Part shown: positions 23,277 through 32,158 of the stretch, piece after piece
Numbering within the stretch: the stretch's first letter is position 1
How the letters are laid out: every line of letters begins with the position of its first letter
Assembly: GCA_030917395.1 (NCBI GenBank)
Contig: JAUPUU010000455.1
Location: forward strand, 1 to 37,920
Reading direction: 5' to 3'
DNA: 37,920 nucleotides
Source: Cyanobacteriota bacterium erpe_2018_sw_21hr_WHONDRS-SW48-000092_B_bin.40
GTDB taxonomy: Bacteria > Cyanobacteriota > Vampirovibrionia > Obscuribacterales > Obscuribacteraceae
The notes under the pieces: model-generated
The model's database searches: none
Told to the model about the DNA's origin: nothing
Seen by the model: the letters and a program-made list of their open reading frames with translations, nothing else
Made by a program: the position numbers and the translations under genes

Positions 23277-26200
23277 GTGCCGCCATTCGATTTTTTGAAG
23301 AAAAACGCTACAACAAGAAGCTATCCAACCGATATTTTAATTGGTGAACTCTTTGTCAAGGCCGGGGTAATTACCCAGAAGCAACTGGATGACACTGCCC
23401 GTTCGGCTGGAACTAAGCATTTACATATCGGCCAGATGTTAACGATGTCAGGATTTATCAACCACCGCGATTTGCAGTCGGCGGTTGACGCTCAGTCGAT
23501 GTTGCGTGACAAAGTTATTGACATGAATCTGGCTGCTCGATGTTTGAAGATTTCAGTTAAGAGTGGTGCTAATTTCCAGGACCTGGTTAAGGAAGAGTTG
23601 GCTATCGAGCAACAGGCTTCCACTCAAACCAATCGTCTCGGCGAACTATTAATGGATTCTGGCATCATCAATAAAGCTGTCTTTGGTGCGGCGATGCAGC
23701 GCTCGCTGGCTACTGGCCTTCCTCTCGGTCGCATTTTAGTACTTAATGGCTCAATGCCTGATTCACTTTTGCGCGTTGCTCTTGAGCTACAGGTGCGCGT
23801 ACGTGACGATATGATGGCGCGTCAGGAAGCCCTAGATGCTCTGCGCAATGAGGCAACAAAAGCGGGTGCTTCGCTTTCTGGTAATCAAGGTTTATATGCT
23901 GATCTGTCTCTGCGACCTACTATGCAGAAGACTGTTCGCATTGGCGAACTGCTTGTCATGGCCAATTTTCTCAATGAAACTGATGTGATGAGCTGCTTAG
24001 AGCTTGGTCTTTTGAGCGAACGGCCAATTGGCGAAGTGATGGTAGAGCAAGGCTATGTTTCAGACCAGATGCTGCATGTCGCCTTGACTGTGCAACAGAT
24101 GATTGAAGAAGGCATATTTGATCGAGAGTCTGCTGGTGTTGCTCTGAAGCAAATGCAGGAGACCGGACAGATTTTGCCCGAAGTGCAGAACTGTATGAAC
24201 CGCATGAATCAAGCTCCAGCTACTGATGACGTCGCTCGGGGCAGTGGTGAGCTCGAAAGCGAATTTTCGCAAGCCGCTGCTATCGCAAATTCTCCAGCTA
24301 CCTCAGATGATGGACCGTCCCTAGAGTCTTTGATGGCTTCTGTGGTTGGTACTTCTGAAGCTAAGCCATCGGGTTTGGGCAATCCCAATAACACTCTTTC
24401 GCGTTTGGCTGCACTAGAAGCTCATTATTTGAAAGATGAAGCCCTGACTGAAGTGCCTTCCGAGCCGCCTAGTGGTAATACTAGTAGTGGCTCTGCCAGC
24501 GATTCTGCCAAAGAGTATGGCGGCGATGGCTCGTCTGATACTCCGCAGACTTTTGAAGATCTCTTGATTGCTGCTAAGGTGGTTTCAAGTGATGATATTG
24601 ACCGTGCCCTGCAAATGGCTCGTCAAAATCCGTTGGCTTTAGCCGATGTTTTAAAAACTACTGGTTTTCTCACTGATGTTGGTCGACAGGCTTCTCTCGA
24701 TTGCAATCAATTGATGGAGAAAGGCGATCTTGCTTTGGTTAATGCTGCTCAAGTGCTTGATCATTGTATAAACCAGGGTCGTTTGCGCAATCTTACTTTT
24801 GAACAAGCTTTAGTTGAGCTTGGTTGGACGAGAGAAGAAACTGCTGCTGAAGTAGTTGCCGAGCCTGATGCTGCGCCATTTAGCCTAGAGTCTAAGCTTT
24901 CTGCTGTAGAAGAGTCTCTGGCATCAGAGCCGTCTGCAGCCCCAGATCTGTCTGCTCTCCTCAATAGCCTGGATATTACCCCTGACGCTAAACCTGCCGT
25001 TAAGCCTGAAGTGGTGATCGAGGCTAAACCTGAAGCTAAGACCGAAGCTAAGCAAGAAGCTAAGCAAGAACCTAAGCAAGAAGCTAGTCCTGATATTACT
25101 CCTCAGGTAGCTCCTCAAGCTGCTGCGCCTGCCGTTGAAGAGAAGGGTTCTGATCTTCTGAGTTTGTTTGGTCTGGCCGATGATGGTTCTGAAATCGGTG
25201 AAGTCAGTGAAATCGGTGAAATCGGTGAAATCGGTGAAGTAGATGAGAAAACAGCACTCGCTGCTTCTCAGGCTGAGGCCTTGATGGCTTCGCTAGCGCA
25301 AATACCTGATGAGGCTATTGCTAACGCTGAAGCTGAGGCTGCCGCCGATAACCCTGATGCTTTCCAGACGACTGCTGTTTTCCGCGCGATAGTCGAAGCA
25401 GAAGTAGATAAGGTAGCCGACATGGCTGCTTCTGAGGATGCCTCGTTGGATAGTCTTCTCAGCAAGCTTGAAGGTGCCGTTAACAGTTCTGCCGCTAGTT
25501 CTAGCAGCGCTCCATCAAATGGCGCCGCTCTAAAAGATTCTGGCGCTCTGGACTCTAATTTTGGTATTGCTAGTGATGCGCTGTTCGGCACTGATTTCCT
25601 TTCGTCTGAGAGCCTTATGCTTGGTGCTGAATTTAGCCTTAGCGGCAAGGCCGATGCAAAAGCTGACCTGCCAAAATCGGAAGTTAAGGAAGAAGCGAAA
25701 CAAGATCTTGCTCAAGAGGCAATAACAGAATCAAAACCTGAGCTAAAGCCAGAACCAGCTCCCGCTCCCGCAGAGCCAGTAAAAGAGTCTGCGCCTGTGG
25801 CAGAAGATGAAGTTGATTTGCGCTCGCTCTTCTCTAGTCTTAAGTCAGAGCCCGCCCGTCCCGGCGATTCGGTTAAACCGATACCTGCTCCTCAGGCTCC
25901 TGCTGTTGCCGCTGCAGCACCAACTCCAGCTCCTGCTCCAGCGCCTGTATCTGTGACTGCACCTGTAGCAGAGCCAGCGGTAAAGTCATCACCCACTCCG
26001 CTGGTTGTTCCTCAGCTTGCGCCTCAAGTTCCTGCCACAGTTGATATTCCTCTTCCAGTGGCAGCAAGTGCTGCGCCAGCTCCGGTTCCAGCACCAGCGC
26101 CATCTCCAGCACCAGCGCCAGCTCCGGTTCCAGCTCCAACTCCAGCTCCAGCCCCAACTCCAGCTCCGGCTCCAGCCCCAGCTCCGGCTCCAGCCCCAAC

Positions 26201-26903
26201 TCCAGCTCCGGCTCCAGCCCCAGCTCCAGCCCCGGCTCCTGTGCCAGCGACTCTGTCTGCGCCGCCACCACCTCCTGTTAAACAACCTGAGGCCCCTTCG
26301 GCTCCGGCTGCTGTTTCTGCTCCACCAGCTGAAGTTAAGCCGAGTGCTTCCAGTTCCCGTCTAGCCAAGATGAATGAAGCTGAAGTTGCTGCTGCTAAGG
26401 CTGCCCAAATTGCCACCATGTCTTCGGCTCTAACGAAGATGGCCGAAATGCACTATGAGCAAGAGAATTATCCCGAGGCTCAACGCGCCTATGAGCGCAT
26501 TCTGTCCTGGCGGCAGGGCGAGCTTGGTGCCTCCCATCCTGAAGTTGTTGACGATCTCAATAACCTGGCTGGTGTAATGTGCGTTCAAGGTCTATTTTCT
26601 GAGGCTGAACCGCTCATTGCTAGAGCCGTCACCATTCTTGAGTATGCCGAAGTGCCAGAGCCGTTGAAGTTGGCTGAGAACCTTACGAGCTTAGCTGGTT
26701 TACAGTTCCAGCAAGGCATCTTCGATAAGGCTGAGCCACTATTAGCTAAGGCCCTAGTGCTGCGTGAAAAAGAGTTGGGTGCTGATAACCCTGAATTGGC
26801 TGACAGCTTGCGCGATTTTGCTAAGCTTCTTAAGAAGTTGGGCAAGCCAGAAGAGGCTGAGAAGCACTATAACAGGGCTAAGGTTCTTCTCGGTCGAGCC
26901 TAG
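23277..26903 (+). CDS. Giant protein with four MshEN/GspE-N-like modules, Pro/Ala linker and TPRs
   Basis: 1208 residues; GTG start at 23277 preceded by GAGGGAAG. No signal peptide, so cytoplasmic. Four modules resemble the N-terminal domain of type II secretion/pilus ATPases: about residues 22-75 (LIGELFVKAGVITQKQLDD), 121-172 (RLGELLMDSGIINKAVFGAA, LPLGRILVLNGSMPDSLL), 220-272 (RIGELLVMANFLNETDVMSC, RPIGEVMVEQGYVSDQML) and a weaker one at 424-480 (TFEDLLIAAKVVSSDDIDRA). In MshE this fold binds c-di-GMP through RLGxxL-type motifs. Acidic low-complexity DNA follows, including SEIGE repeats, then an (Ala-Pro)n run near 928-991, and TPR units at 1055-1204. No ATPase domain is present. It is probably a c-di-GMP-linked scaffold (inference). 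The next gene starts six bases after the stop. Confidence 0.8.
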   Translation: MPPFDFLKKNATTRSYPTDILIGELFVKAGVITQKQLDDTARSAGTKHLHIGQMLTMSGFINHRDLQSAVDAQSMLRDKVIDMNLAARCLKISVKSGANFQDLVKEELAIEQQASTQTNRLGELLMDSGIINKAVFGAAMQRSLATGLPLGRILVLNGSMPDSLLRVALELQVRVRDDMMARQEALDALRNEATKAGASLSGNQGLYADLSLRPTMQKTVRIGELLVMANFLNETDVMSCLELGLLSERPIGEVMVEQGYVSDQMLHVALTVQQMIEEGIFDRESAGVALKQMQETGQILPEVQNCMNRMNQAPATDDVARGSGELESEFSQAAAIANSPATSDDGPSLESLMASVVGTSEAKPSGLGNPNNTLSRLAALEAHYLKDEALTEVPSEPPSGNTSSGSASDSAKEYGGDGSSDTPQTFEDLLIAAKVVSSDDIDRALQMARQNPLALADVLKTTGFLTDVGRQASLDCNQLMEKGDLALVNAAQVLDHCINQGRLRNLTFEQALVELGWTREETAAEVVAEPDAAPFSLESKLSAVEESLASEPSAAPDLSALLNSLDITPDAKPAVKPEVVIEAKPEAKTEAKQEAKQEPKQEASPDITPQVAPQAAAPAVEEKGSDLLSLFGLADDGSEIGEVSEIGEIGEIGEVDEKTALAASQAEALMASLAQIPDEAIANAEAEAAADNPDAFQTTAVFRAIVEAEVDKVADMAASEDASLDSLLSKLEGAVNSSAASSSSAPSNGAALKDSGALDSNFGIASDALFGTDFLSSESLMLGAEFSLSGKADAKADLPKSEVKEEAKQDLAQEAITESKPELKPEPAPAPAEPVKESAPVAEDEVDLRSLFSSLKSEPARPGDSVKPIPAPQAPAVAAAAPTPAPAPAPVSVTAPVAEPAVKSSPTPLVVPQLAPQVPATVDIPLPVAASAAPAPVPAPAPSPAPAPAPVPAPTPAPAPTPAPAPAPAPAPAPTPAPAPAPAPAPAPVPATLSAPPPPPVKQPEAPSAPAAVSAPPAEVKPSASSSRLAKMNEAEVAAAKAAQIATMSSALTKMAEMHYEQENYPEAQRAYERILSWRQGELGASHPEVVDDLNNLAGVMCVQGLFSEAEPLIARAVTILEYAEVPEPLKLAENLTSLAGLQFQQGIFDKAEPLLAKALVLREKELGADNPELADSLRDFAKLLKKLGKPEEAEKHYNRAKVLLGRA
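25191..25235 (+). repeat. 9-bp tandem repeat encoding EIG/EVS
   Basis: Five 9-base units, four of them GAAATCGGT and one GAAGTCAGT, encode the EIGEVSEIGEIGEIG stretch of the 1208-residue protein. Copy number may vary between strains without changing frame. Confidence 0.8.
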
Positions 26904-26909
26904 TATCAG

Positions 26910-28496
26910 GTGGTAGCGCGAACTCTATCTAATAGATTTCGGCAGTGTGCTTGGGCTACTGCTGTTACTCTCTCCTTGCTCTCTGATTCGGCCTGGGCGG
27001 GTTCCGCTAAGAAAGTGGAGCCCGATGCCGCTGCGCTAGCCTGTCAGCAGGGTGAGCAGTTGCTCTTGCAGGGCCAAGCCAAGGCGGCAGAAGAGGCGTA
27101 TAGAAGTGCTGTTAAAGCTTACCCGCAATCGCCGCTTGCCTTGTCTGGTCTCGCCAGTTGTTTGCTGGCTCAGAACAAAGCTTATGCTGCCCTTGATCAA
27201 GTCAATCGGATGCTTGCTTTAGTAGCTCCGCTTGCTACGGAGTCTGGCGTTAAGCCCGGTTCGGCGACCATGCCACTTACAGCCTGGCTCGTTGGTGCCA
27301 AGGTCTATCACCGTACTGGCCATTTAGACAAGTGTTTATCGTGTTACGATTCCTATCTGCAACTTGCTCCCAAGAGTGATGAGCGCGAGCAGTATGTGGC
27401 TCTGGCTGGGGTTATTCGCTCGCAAGTAAACGCTGCTAAGGATAAACCTAATCAATATGTGGTCACTACTGGCGGTGCTAGCGATTATCTTAAAGATGCG
27501 GTTTCTGAGGGGCTTTTTCGCTGGCCAGTCAAGCGCTTTCCCTTGCGTGTTTACATCGCTAGCGCTGATGCCATAAAGTCGTATAGGCCGGAATATGAGG
27601 AAGCCGTCCGTCAGTCAATTGATGATTGGGACAAAGCTACACTCGGTCAGATTGGTTTGAAGATTGTAGATTCTGCTGATGATGCGGATATAACTGTCAA
27701 TTTTGTTGATGATTTGCATGCACCAGCATTGCGAGCTGAGGCTGGAAAAGCTCAGCTTACAGGAAATATGGAAGGCGTTGACAAGGCCAGCGTGCTGCTT
27801 CTGACCATATCGCCCTTTCCTGATCAGCTAATGACGAAAGACTTTATGCGCATGATTGCCGTGCATGAAATTGGTCATGCTCTTGGTCTAACTGGGCATA
27901 GCCCGTACGAAGAAGATGTGATGTTTCCGGCTCTCTCTAATCAGCGTGGTATCACTTCGCGTGACGTGGCCACTTTGTATAAGCTCTATGAAATTGGTGG
28001 TGCCGCTATCAGCACTGATTCTTCTGATTTAACCGATAAAGGTAAAATTCAATTGCTTTTTGCTGAGGCCAGCAAAGCTAAAGCAAATAATGATATCGCT
28101 AAGGCCTTGGAGTACTTTGAGCAAGTTTTGAAAATTGATAGCAGCAATAAAAACGGACGAATGCTTATGGCTTGTGAACTCAATAACATGGGTTTGAGTA
28201 AGATTACTGAGCCTGTGCAAGCTCTCAAATATTTTCGTTGGGCCAGTTATTTTGATGGCGATCAAGTTGTTTATGCTAAGAACATTTCCAGCTGTTTCTT
28301 CAATCTCCACATAGATGAAAGTGTTGCTAGTCATCTTAATCAGGCTCAGCTTTGTCTGACCGCAAAAGATTATCGCGGGGCTGTGGTGGAATATCGTGCA
28401 GCACAAAAGCTCAATCAGTCTGCTGCTATCGCCCCTAAGCTAGCTGAGGCTGAAAAACTTGCGCTTACGCAATCGATAGGGAGCATTAATCAATAG
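26910..28496 (+). CDS. Secreted TPR protein with metzincin-like zinc protease domain
   Basis: 528 residues, GTG start at 26910, six bases past the previous stop, so translationally linked. Signal peptide about 1-31 (CAWATAVTLSLLSDSAWA). TPR units occupy about 45-170 (GEQLLLQGQAKAAEEAYRSA). The protease domain, about 205-365, begins LRVYIASADAIKSYRPEYEE and 'SIDDWDKATLGQIGLKIVDS', the usual start of matrixin-like proteases. The zinc site is HEIGHALGLTGH (His319, Glu320, His323, His329), followed by DVMFPA with the Met-turn Met338, the full metzincin signature. More TPR units close the protein (ALEYFEQVLKIDSSNKNGRM). Secreted or periplasmic processing is likely; the target is unknown. No clear propeptide cysteine switch is seen. 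Confidence 0.85.
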   Translation: MVARTLSNRFRQCAWATAVTLSLLSDSAWAGSAKKVEPDAAALACQQGEQLLLQGQAKAAEEAYRSAVKAYPQSPLALSGLASCLLAQNKAYAALDQVNRMLALVAPLATESGVKPGSATMPLTAWLVGAKVYHRTGHLDKCLSCYDSYLQLAPKSDEREQYVALAGVIRSQVNAAKDKPNQYVVTTGGASDYLKDAVSEGLFRWPVKRFPLRVYIASADAIKSYRPEYEEAVRQSIDDWDKATLGQIGLKIVDSADDADITVNFVDDLHAPALRAEAGKAQLTGNMEGVDKASVLLLTISPFPDQLMTKDFMRMIAVHEIGHALGLTGHSPYEEDVMFPALSNQRGITSRDVATLYKLYEIGGAAISTDSSDLTDKGKIQLLFAEASKAKANNDIAKALEYFEQVLKIDSSNKNGRMLMACELNNMGLSKITEPVQALKYFRWASYFDGDQVVYAKNISSCFFNLHIDESVASHLNQAQLCLTAKDYRGAVVEYRAAQKLNQSAAIAPKLAEAEKLALTQSIGSINQ

Positions 28497-28504
28497 GGTA
28501 AGTC

Positions 28505-28978
28505 ATGTCACAACTAGCTTCAGCATTCACATTGTCATCAGATGTTTTGGATAAGGCTAGCAAGGAGCTATCTGAGCGGAAGTTTGATGGTTTTTGGAAT
28601 ATTCTGTTCACCGAGGCTGCGAGAGTCAATCCGGAATATGGTTACTCAGGATCGCTGCTTGTTATTGCTATTGAATTTCTTCTAGCCTCGGGGATTGAGC
28701 TGCCAATGAACTTGACGTTAACAGCGACCGCCATGCAAGAATTTCAGGATATAGGGCTGGTTGTTGGCGCGCAACCGAGAGCTGGGGCGGAGACGCTGGA
28801 TTTGCTCAGGAGATTGAGCTTTTCGGACGAGGAGTTCGCTGAGTTCTATCGCGATTACGCGAATGAAGAAGGGGGCGCTGATATTGAATTGGCAATGCGC
28901 GAGGGTCTCGATTTTCTCAAGAGAGCACTACAGCAATTGCAGAGTGGCGGTGATTGTTTGATCGTTTTGATTGGTTAG
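28505..28978 (+). CDS. Small helical protein, unknown function, last gene of the MshEN operon
   Basis: 157 residues, no signal peptide or membrane anchor. The ATG at 28505 follows GGGTAAG and lies eight bases after the protease stop, so it is the third gene of the operon. The sequence is mostly helical and acidic: LDKASKELSERKFDGFWNIL, YSGSLLVIAIEFLLASGIEL, FSDEEFAEFYRDYANEEGGA and FLKRALQQLQSGGDC. I do not recognise a family. A cytoplasmic partner or regulator of the operon's other products is a guess. A hairpin follows the stop. Confidence 0.6.
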   Translation: MSQLASAFTLSSDVLDKASKELSERKFDGFWNILFTEAARVNPEYGYSGSLLVIAIEFLLASGIELPMNLTLTATAMQEFQDIGLVVGAQPRAGAETLDLLRRLSFSDEEFAEFYRDYANEEGGADIELAMREGLDFLKRALQQLQSGGDCLIVLIG

Positions 28979-28982
28979 TCTG

Positions 28983-29015
28983 CAAGGTATCAGTTTATCT
29001 CGGATAGATACCTTG
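28983..29015. terminator. Bidirectional hairpin between convergent genes
   Basis: CAAGGTATC / GATACCTTG forms a 9-bp stem with a 15-base loop, placed between the convergent genes ending at 28978 (plus) and 29054 (minus). No strong T-run is present. Confidence 0.6.
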
Positions 29016-29053
29016 TCTGCTGTTGAATGGGCGCTTGTATTCGCTAAGGCTTT

Positions 29054-30343
29054 TTAACGACTGCGGCTTTTGAAGAAATCCCAGAGCAGTTCACTGGCGT
29101 CGATGTCCTGACAGATTTTGCCAGTAAGGCCAGAGATAGCGCTTAAGTTTGGACAGCCTGGCCAGGTATGGCCACCGCCTTCTATGGTGTAGAGCACTAC
29201 CTGATTAGAGTATGAACCATAAGTTTCTTTTTTAACTGTGGTGCCATCTCTTGGATCTCGGTCTGCAACAGGTGTGACTTGGGGACTGCCATTGCAGTTA
29301 TTGTGGCCTGTCCAAAAGCCAATTGTTTCTGGTACGGTCATAAGTCCACCATAACGCGCCAGGCCATTGTCTATGGAGCCCAGCGCGCCTAAGCCGAGAG
29401 TTTCTCCGAGTTTGCCTATGTCTTTGGTGCGGCCGTCGGCCCAGGGTAGTAGGGGATCTTCTGTGCCGAGAAAGAATACAATTGGTACCGCTTTGCTGCC
29501 CTGCATCATGCCTTGGGTGCGGTCCATCATAGTTGAGGCGACGACTCCTGCTGCAGCAATTTTGTCAGGAAGATTGCAGGCGAGAACCTGGGCAAAGAAG
29601 CCACCGTTGGAGATACCACAAGCATAGACACGTCGGCGGTCGATATTTACTTCTTTTGCTAGTTTGTCTAGCAGGCTCGAGACGTAGGCGATATCATCAA
29701 CCCCAGAGCTAGTGCGGCCGTCACTCCAGCGGTTGTTAATACCTTCTCCGTACACTGCAATGAAATTATTGTGATCGGCCACCGGGTTGAAGCCAGTCAT
29801 CCCCATCATCATGGTGCTGTTCATGTGTAGACCGTGAAAAATGAGGACTACGGGCATTGGTTTGCTGCGGTCGTAGCTCGCCGGCACATGCACTTGAAAC
29901 TGGCGTTGTAGCCCGTCCACCATAACCGAGTCAACAAAGTGGTATGACTTGCCCTTTTGTTGGCTCTGCTGATTTTGCGAAGTTGCTGCTGGACTGCTTT
30001 GATTCGCTGCGTTGGACTGGTTAGGCACCTGTTGATATTGCCGTTGATATTGCTGATATTGCTGCCGTTGATACTGTTGTTGTTGATATTGCTGTGTCTG
30101 TTGTTGGTAGCGCTGTTGCGGAGCTTGGCGGCCTTGAGCGCTTTGACCACCTTGAGCGCTTTGACCACCTTGAGCGCTTTGACTACTAGGTACAACTCGC
30201 GCCTGACGAGAGCCTGGAACCCATTCATACTGAGTCTGCGTGAAAGCTGGTTGACATATGGCCAACGTCAATATGGCATCTGTGGCCGCGATTAGTGCCA
30301 TAGACGCCACGGATCTCAATTGTCGGCTAACGTTATAAGACAT
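29054..30343 (-). CDS. Secreted PHB-depolymerase (LpqC)-family esterase with Gln-rich N-terminal region
   Basis: 429 residues. N-terminal hydrophobic signal about 10-35 (SVASMALIAATDAILTLAIC), then a low-complexity region to about 130: three QSAQGGQ-type repeats and a Gln/Tyr/Arg tract (QQYQRQQYQQYQRQYQQ). The alpha/beta-hydrolase domain starts at about 135: PMPVVLIFHGLHMN (oxyanion hole), YACGISNGGFFAQVLAC with nucleophile Ser245 in GxSxG, FLGTEDPLLPW with Asp296, and EGGGHTWPG with His392. This is the layout of the poly(3-hydroxybutyrate)-depolymerase/feruloyl-esterase family. It could act on PHB, feruloyl or acetyl esters. The Gln tract may tether it to the envelope or to a polymer. Confidence 0.85.
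   Translation of the reverse strand: MSYNVSRQLRSVASMALIAATDAILTLAICQPAFTQTQYEWVPGSRQARVVPSSQSAQGGQSAQGGQSAQGRQAPQQRYQQQTQQYQQQQYQRQQYQQYQRQYQQVPNQSNAANQSSPAATSQNQQSQQKGKSYHFVDSVMVDGLQRQFQVHVPASYDRSKPMPVVLIFHGLHMNSTMMMGMTGFNPVADHNNFIAVYGEGINNRWSDGRTSSGVDDIAYVSSLLDKLAKEVNIDRRRVYACGISNGGFFAQVLACNLPDKIAAAGVVASTMMDRTQGMMQGSKAVPIVFFLGTEDPLLPWADGRTKDIGKLGETLGLGALGSIDNGLARYGGLMTVPETIGFWTGHNNCNGSPQVTPVADRDPRDGTTVKKETYGSYSNQVVLYTIEGGGHTWPGCPNLSAISGLTGKICQDIDASELLWDFFKSRSR
30133..30186 (-). repeat. 18-bp tandem repeat in the esterase gene
   Basis: Three head-to-tail copies of CTTGAGCGCTTTGACCAC (the third with one change) encode the SAQGGQ repeats near residues 55-72. Confidence 0.85.
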
Positions 30344-30534
30344 TTCGGCCTACTTCGCCTGCGTAGCGTTTCTCCTTTTGACTAGTCTAGCACCGCCAAT
30401 TTCGCCGGAATTAATGGCAATCCAGCGGCTTGGTAATAGTATGTTCAGTAGGATGGGTAATAGGATAATAAGAGCTGATGAGGACTATTTTGATGAGCAT
30501 AGTACTGGCGGCGCACGAAACTAAGAGGAACGGG

Positions 30535-31281
30535 ATGGTAAAGCAGCTAAGCTGTTTACTTGCACTTCAGGTTGGCTTGGGGCTGCTTGGACAGGCTGCC
30601 TTTGCTGAAGAAGCTGTTGCTCCGAACCCTGTCACTCCGCAATCTACTACAGGCCAGGCAAATAGTTCTTCCACCACCACGGCTTCTACTTCCGCTACAA
30701 CTTCGACTTCGACTGCAGCTCCAGTTTCCTCTACCGTGCCTCCTTCCGCACCAGCAGCTGCTTCGGTGCCTGCAGCCGCTGCCGCAGCTAATGATGGTCC
30801 GCTGGTTGAGCCAGGTCCGGCTGAAGCTCGGCGCACCGCTCTAGTGATGCGAATTTTTAATGCCAAGTCTCAAGGTATTGGCATTGATGCTTATCTAAAT
30901 GCCTTTGCCATGCTCGAGAATTCGGTCAAGACCGGTGAAACGGAGGCCAATTTGAACAAGCGCATCGACTCTCTTAATAGCAGTCTAGACGACCAATTGA
31001 AGCGCAGTGCCGTGCTGAAGACACAGCGGCCCGCACCTCCGGTTGCTGCGTCTGGCTTCCCTGCGGGAGGTTTAGGTAGTGCTGGTGGCTCTTCTGCTGG
31101 CGGCACAAGCGACCTAATTCGTAAGTTGCAAGAAAAATATGGCGATCAAATTCCTGGTAATCTCAAAGATAAGTTGAGCGGTGGTCAGATTCCTGAGAAC
31201 CTGAAAGACAAAATTCCTGCTGGTCTTGGTGGTCTTGATCCTGGTCAGATAGAAGATTTGATCAAGAAATATAAGAAGTAG
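30535..31281 (+). CDS. Secreted low-complexity/helical protein, unknown function
   Basis: 248 residues from the ATG at 30535, chosen because AGAGGAA lies just upstream and a proper signal peptide follows (KQLSCLLALQVGLGLLGQAA, cleavage at AFA-EE). A longer frame opens at 30478. After the signal comes a Ser/Thr/Ala/Pro-rich linker of about 65 residues, then a helical block (ARRTALVMRIFNAKSQGIGI and FAMLENSVKTGETEANLNKR), a Gly/Ser linker, and a C-terminal block built from similar units: YGDQIPGNLKDKLSGGQIPE and NLKDKIPAGLGG. I know no family. It lies 11 bases upstream of a membrane-anchored gene, with which it forms an operon. Confidence 0.62.
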   Translation: MVKQLSCLLALQVGLGLLGQAAFAEEAVAPNPVTPQSTTGQANSSSTTTASTSATTSTSTAAPVSSTVPPSAPAAASVPAAAAAANDGPLVEPGPAEARRTALVMRIFNAKSQGIGIDAYLNAFAMLENSVKTGETEANLNKRIDSLNSSLDDQLKRSAVLKTQRPAPPVAASGFPAGGLGSAGGSSAGGTSDLIRKLQEKYGDQIPGNLKDKLSGGQIPENLKDKIPAGLGGLDPGQIEDLIKKYKK

Positions 31282-31292
31282 CGCCAAGCTTT

Positions 31293-32036
31293 ATGCACAT
31301 ACGCATAACTTTGGGCCCTATAGCGTCAGCTTTGCTCCTCACTTTGGTCGGTGTTCTGCTTGTTTCTTTGTGTTTGTCGATTTACTGGAATGAAGTTGAA
31401 AGGCGAATTAATGTTCTATGTGCCTCGAAGGGGTGGTCTGAGTGCGCTGCCGCGGTGCCTGGCGACATAAGTTTGCGCTGGCCCTTTGTGCCTAGTTCGG
31501 GGTCAGCCCCGGGCCTCTCTCAAGGGGCTGAACAGGGGGCACCCTCTACTTTGCTCCAAAATTACTTTCTTGAGTTGGCTGGGACTTGTACAGAGCAGTC
31601 TCTGGTACCCTCAGCGGCAGCCGTAGCTGTATTTGTTGATAGAGCAAAGTTTTACGAATATCAATGGCACTTCTCGCACCTCTCTGAGGCCTATGGGCGA
31701 TGCGCTGTGGGGCTTTATAGAAAAAGAGCTAAAGCCGCCTTAGCCAATGTAGGCAGCAATAAGCAGGCGGCGGCGGAGAGTCTTGAGTCTTTGGCAAACA
31801 GCTTGCGCCATTTGGCCGAACTGTACCAGCGCCATGGTAAGTATTTAATAGCTGAGAAGGCTTTGAAGGAGAGCATCGATGTGGCCACTCAGGGTTTTGC
31901 CCTGGCTGATCAAAAATCGGCTGAGCGCCTTCGCGCAGAGCTTTTAGTTGATTATGGCGCCCATATCAAGATTCTCAATGATTTGGGACGCACACCTGAA
32001 GCTGAGCATGAGAGCAAACTCTTGCTTGATCAGTAG
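31293..32036 (+). CDS. Membrane-anchored TPR-like protein
   Basis: 247 residues; the ATG at 31293 is 11 bases after the previous stop. One N-terminal membrane helix (about 9-32, SALLLTLVGVLLVSLCLSIY) anchors an extracytoplasmic domain. The domain begins with a Cys/Trp segment (VLCASKGWSECAA) and, from about residue 115, becomes helical repeats of the TPR kind (YEYQWHFSHLSEAYGRCAVG, LANSLRHLAELYQRHGKYLI, AEKALKESIDVATQGFALAD). No enzyme motif is visible. It probably works with the secreted protein encoded just upstream. A strong hairpin follows the gene. Confidence 0.65.
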   Translation: MHIRITLGPIASALLLTLVGVLLVSLCLSIYWNEVERRINVLCASKGWSECAAAVPGDISLRWPFVPSSGSAPGLSQGAEQGAPSTLLQNYFLELAGTCTEQSLVPSAAAVAVFVDRAKFYEYQWHFSHLSEAYGRCAVGLYRKRAKAALANVGSNKQAAAESLESLANSLRHLAELYQRHGKYLIAEKALKESIDVATQGFALADQKSAERLRAELLVDYGAHIKILNDLGRTPEAEHESKLLLDQ

Positions 32037-32078
32037 GCCTAGACAGCAGCAAGCATTGAATATGTGATGCCTAAAGCA

Positions 32079-32114
32079 AAGAGTGATATTTCACTATTGT
32101 GAAATATCACTCTT
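32079..32114. terminator. Bidirectional 16-bp hairpin between convergent genes
   Basis: AAGAGTGATATTTCAC-tatt-GTGAAATATCACTCTT is a perfect 16-bp stem with a 4-base loop, lying between genes that end at 32036 (plus) and 32159 (minus). Symmetric A/T ends suit termination both ways. Confidence 0.8.
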
Positions 32115-32158
32115 GATTTCGTAAGCTGCTCTTTCACAGAGAAAGTCAGAAATTGAAC

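Noticed and set aside
25873..26419. Long minus-strand frames made of Glu-Leu, Gly-Ala or Trp-Ser repeats
   Set aside because: They are reverse readings of the Ala-Pro repeat of the 1208-residue protein and lack starts or ribosome sites.
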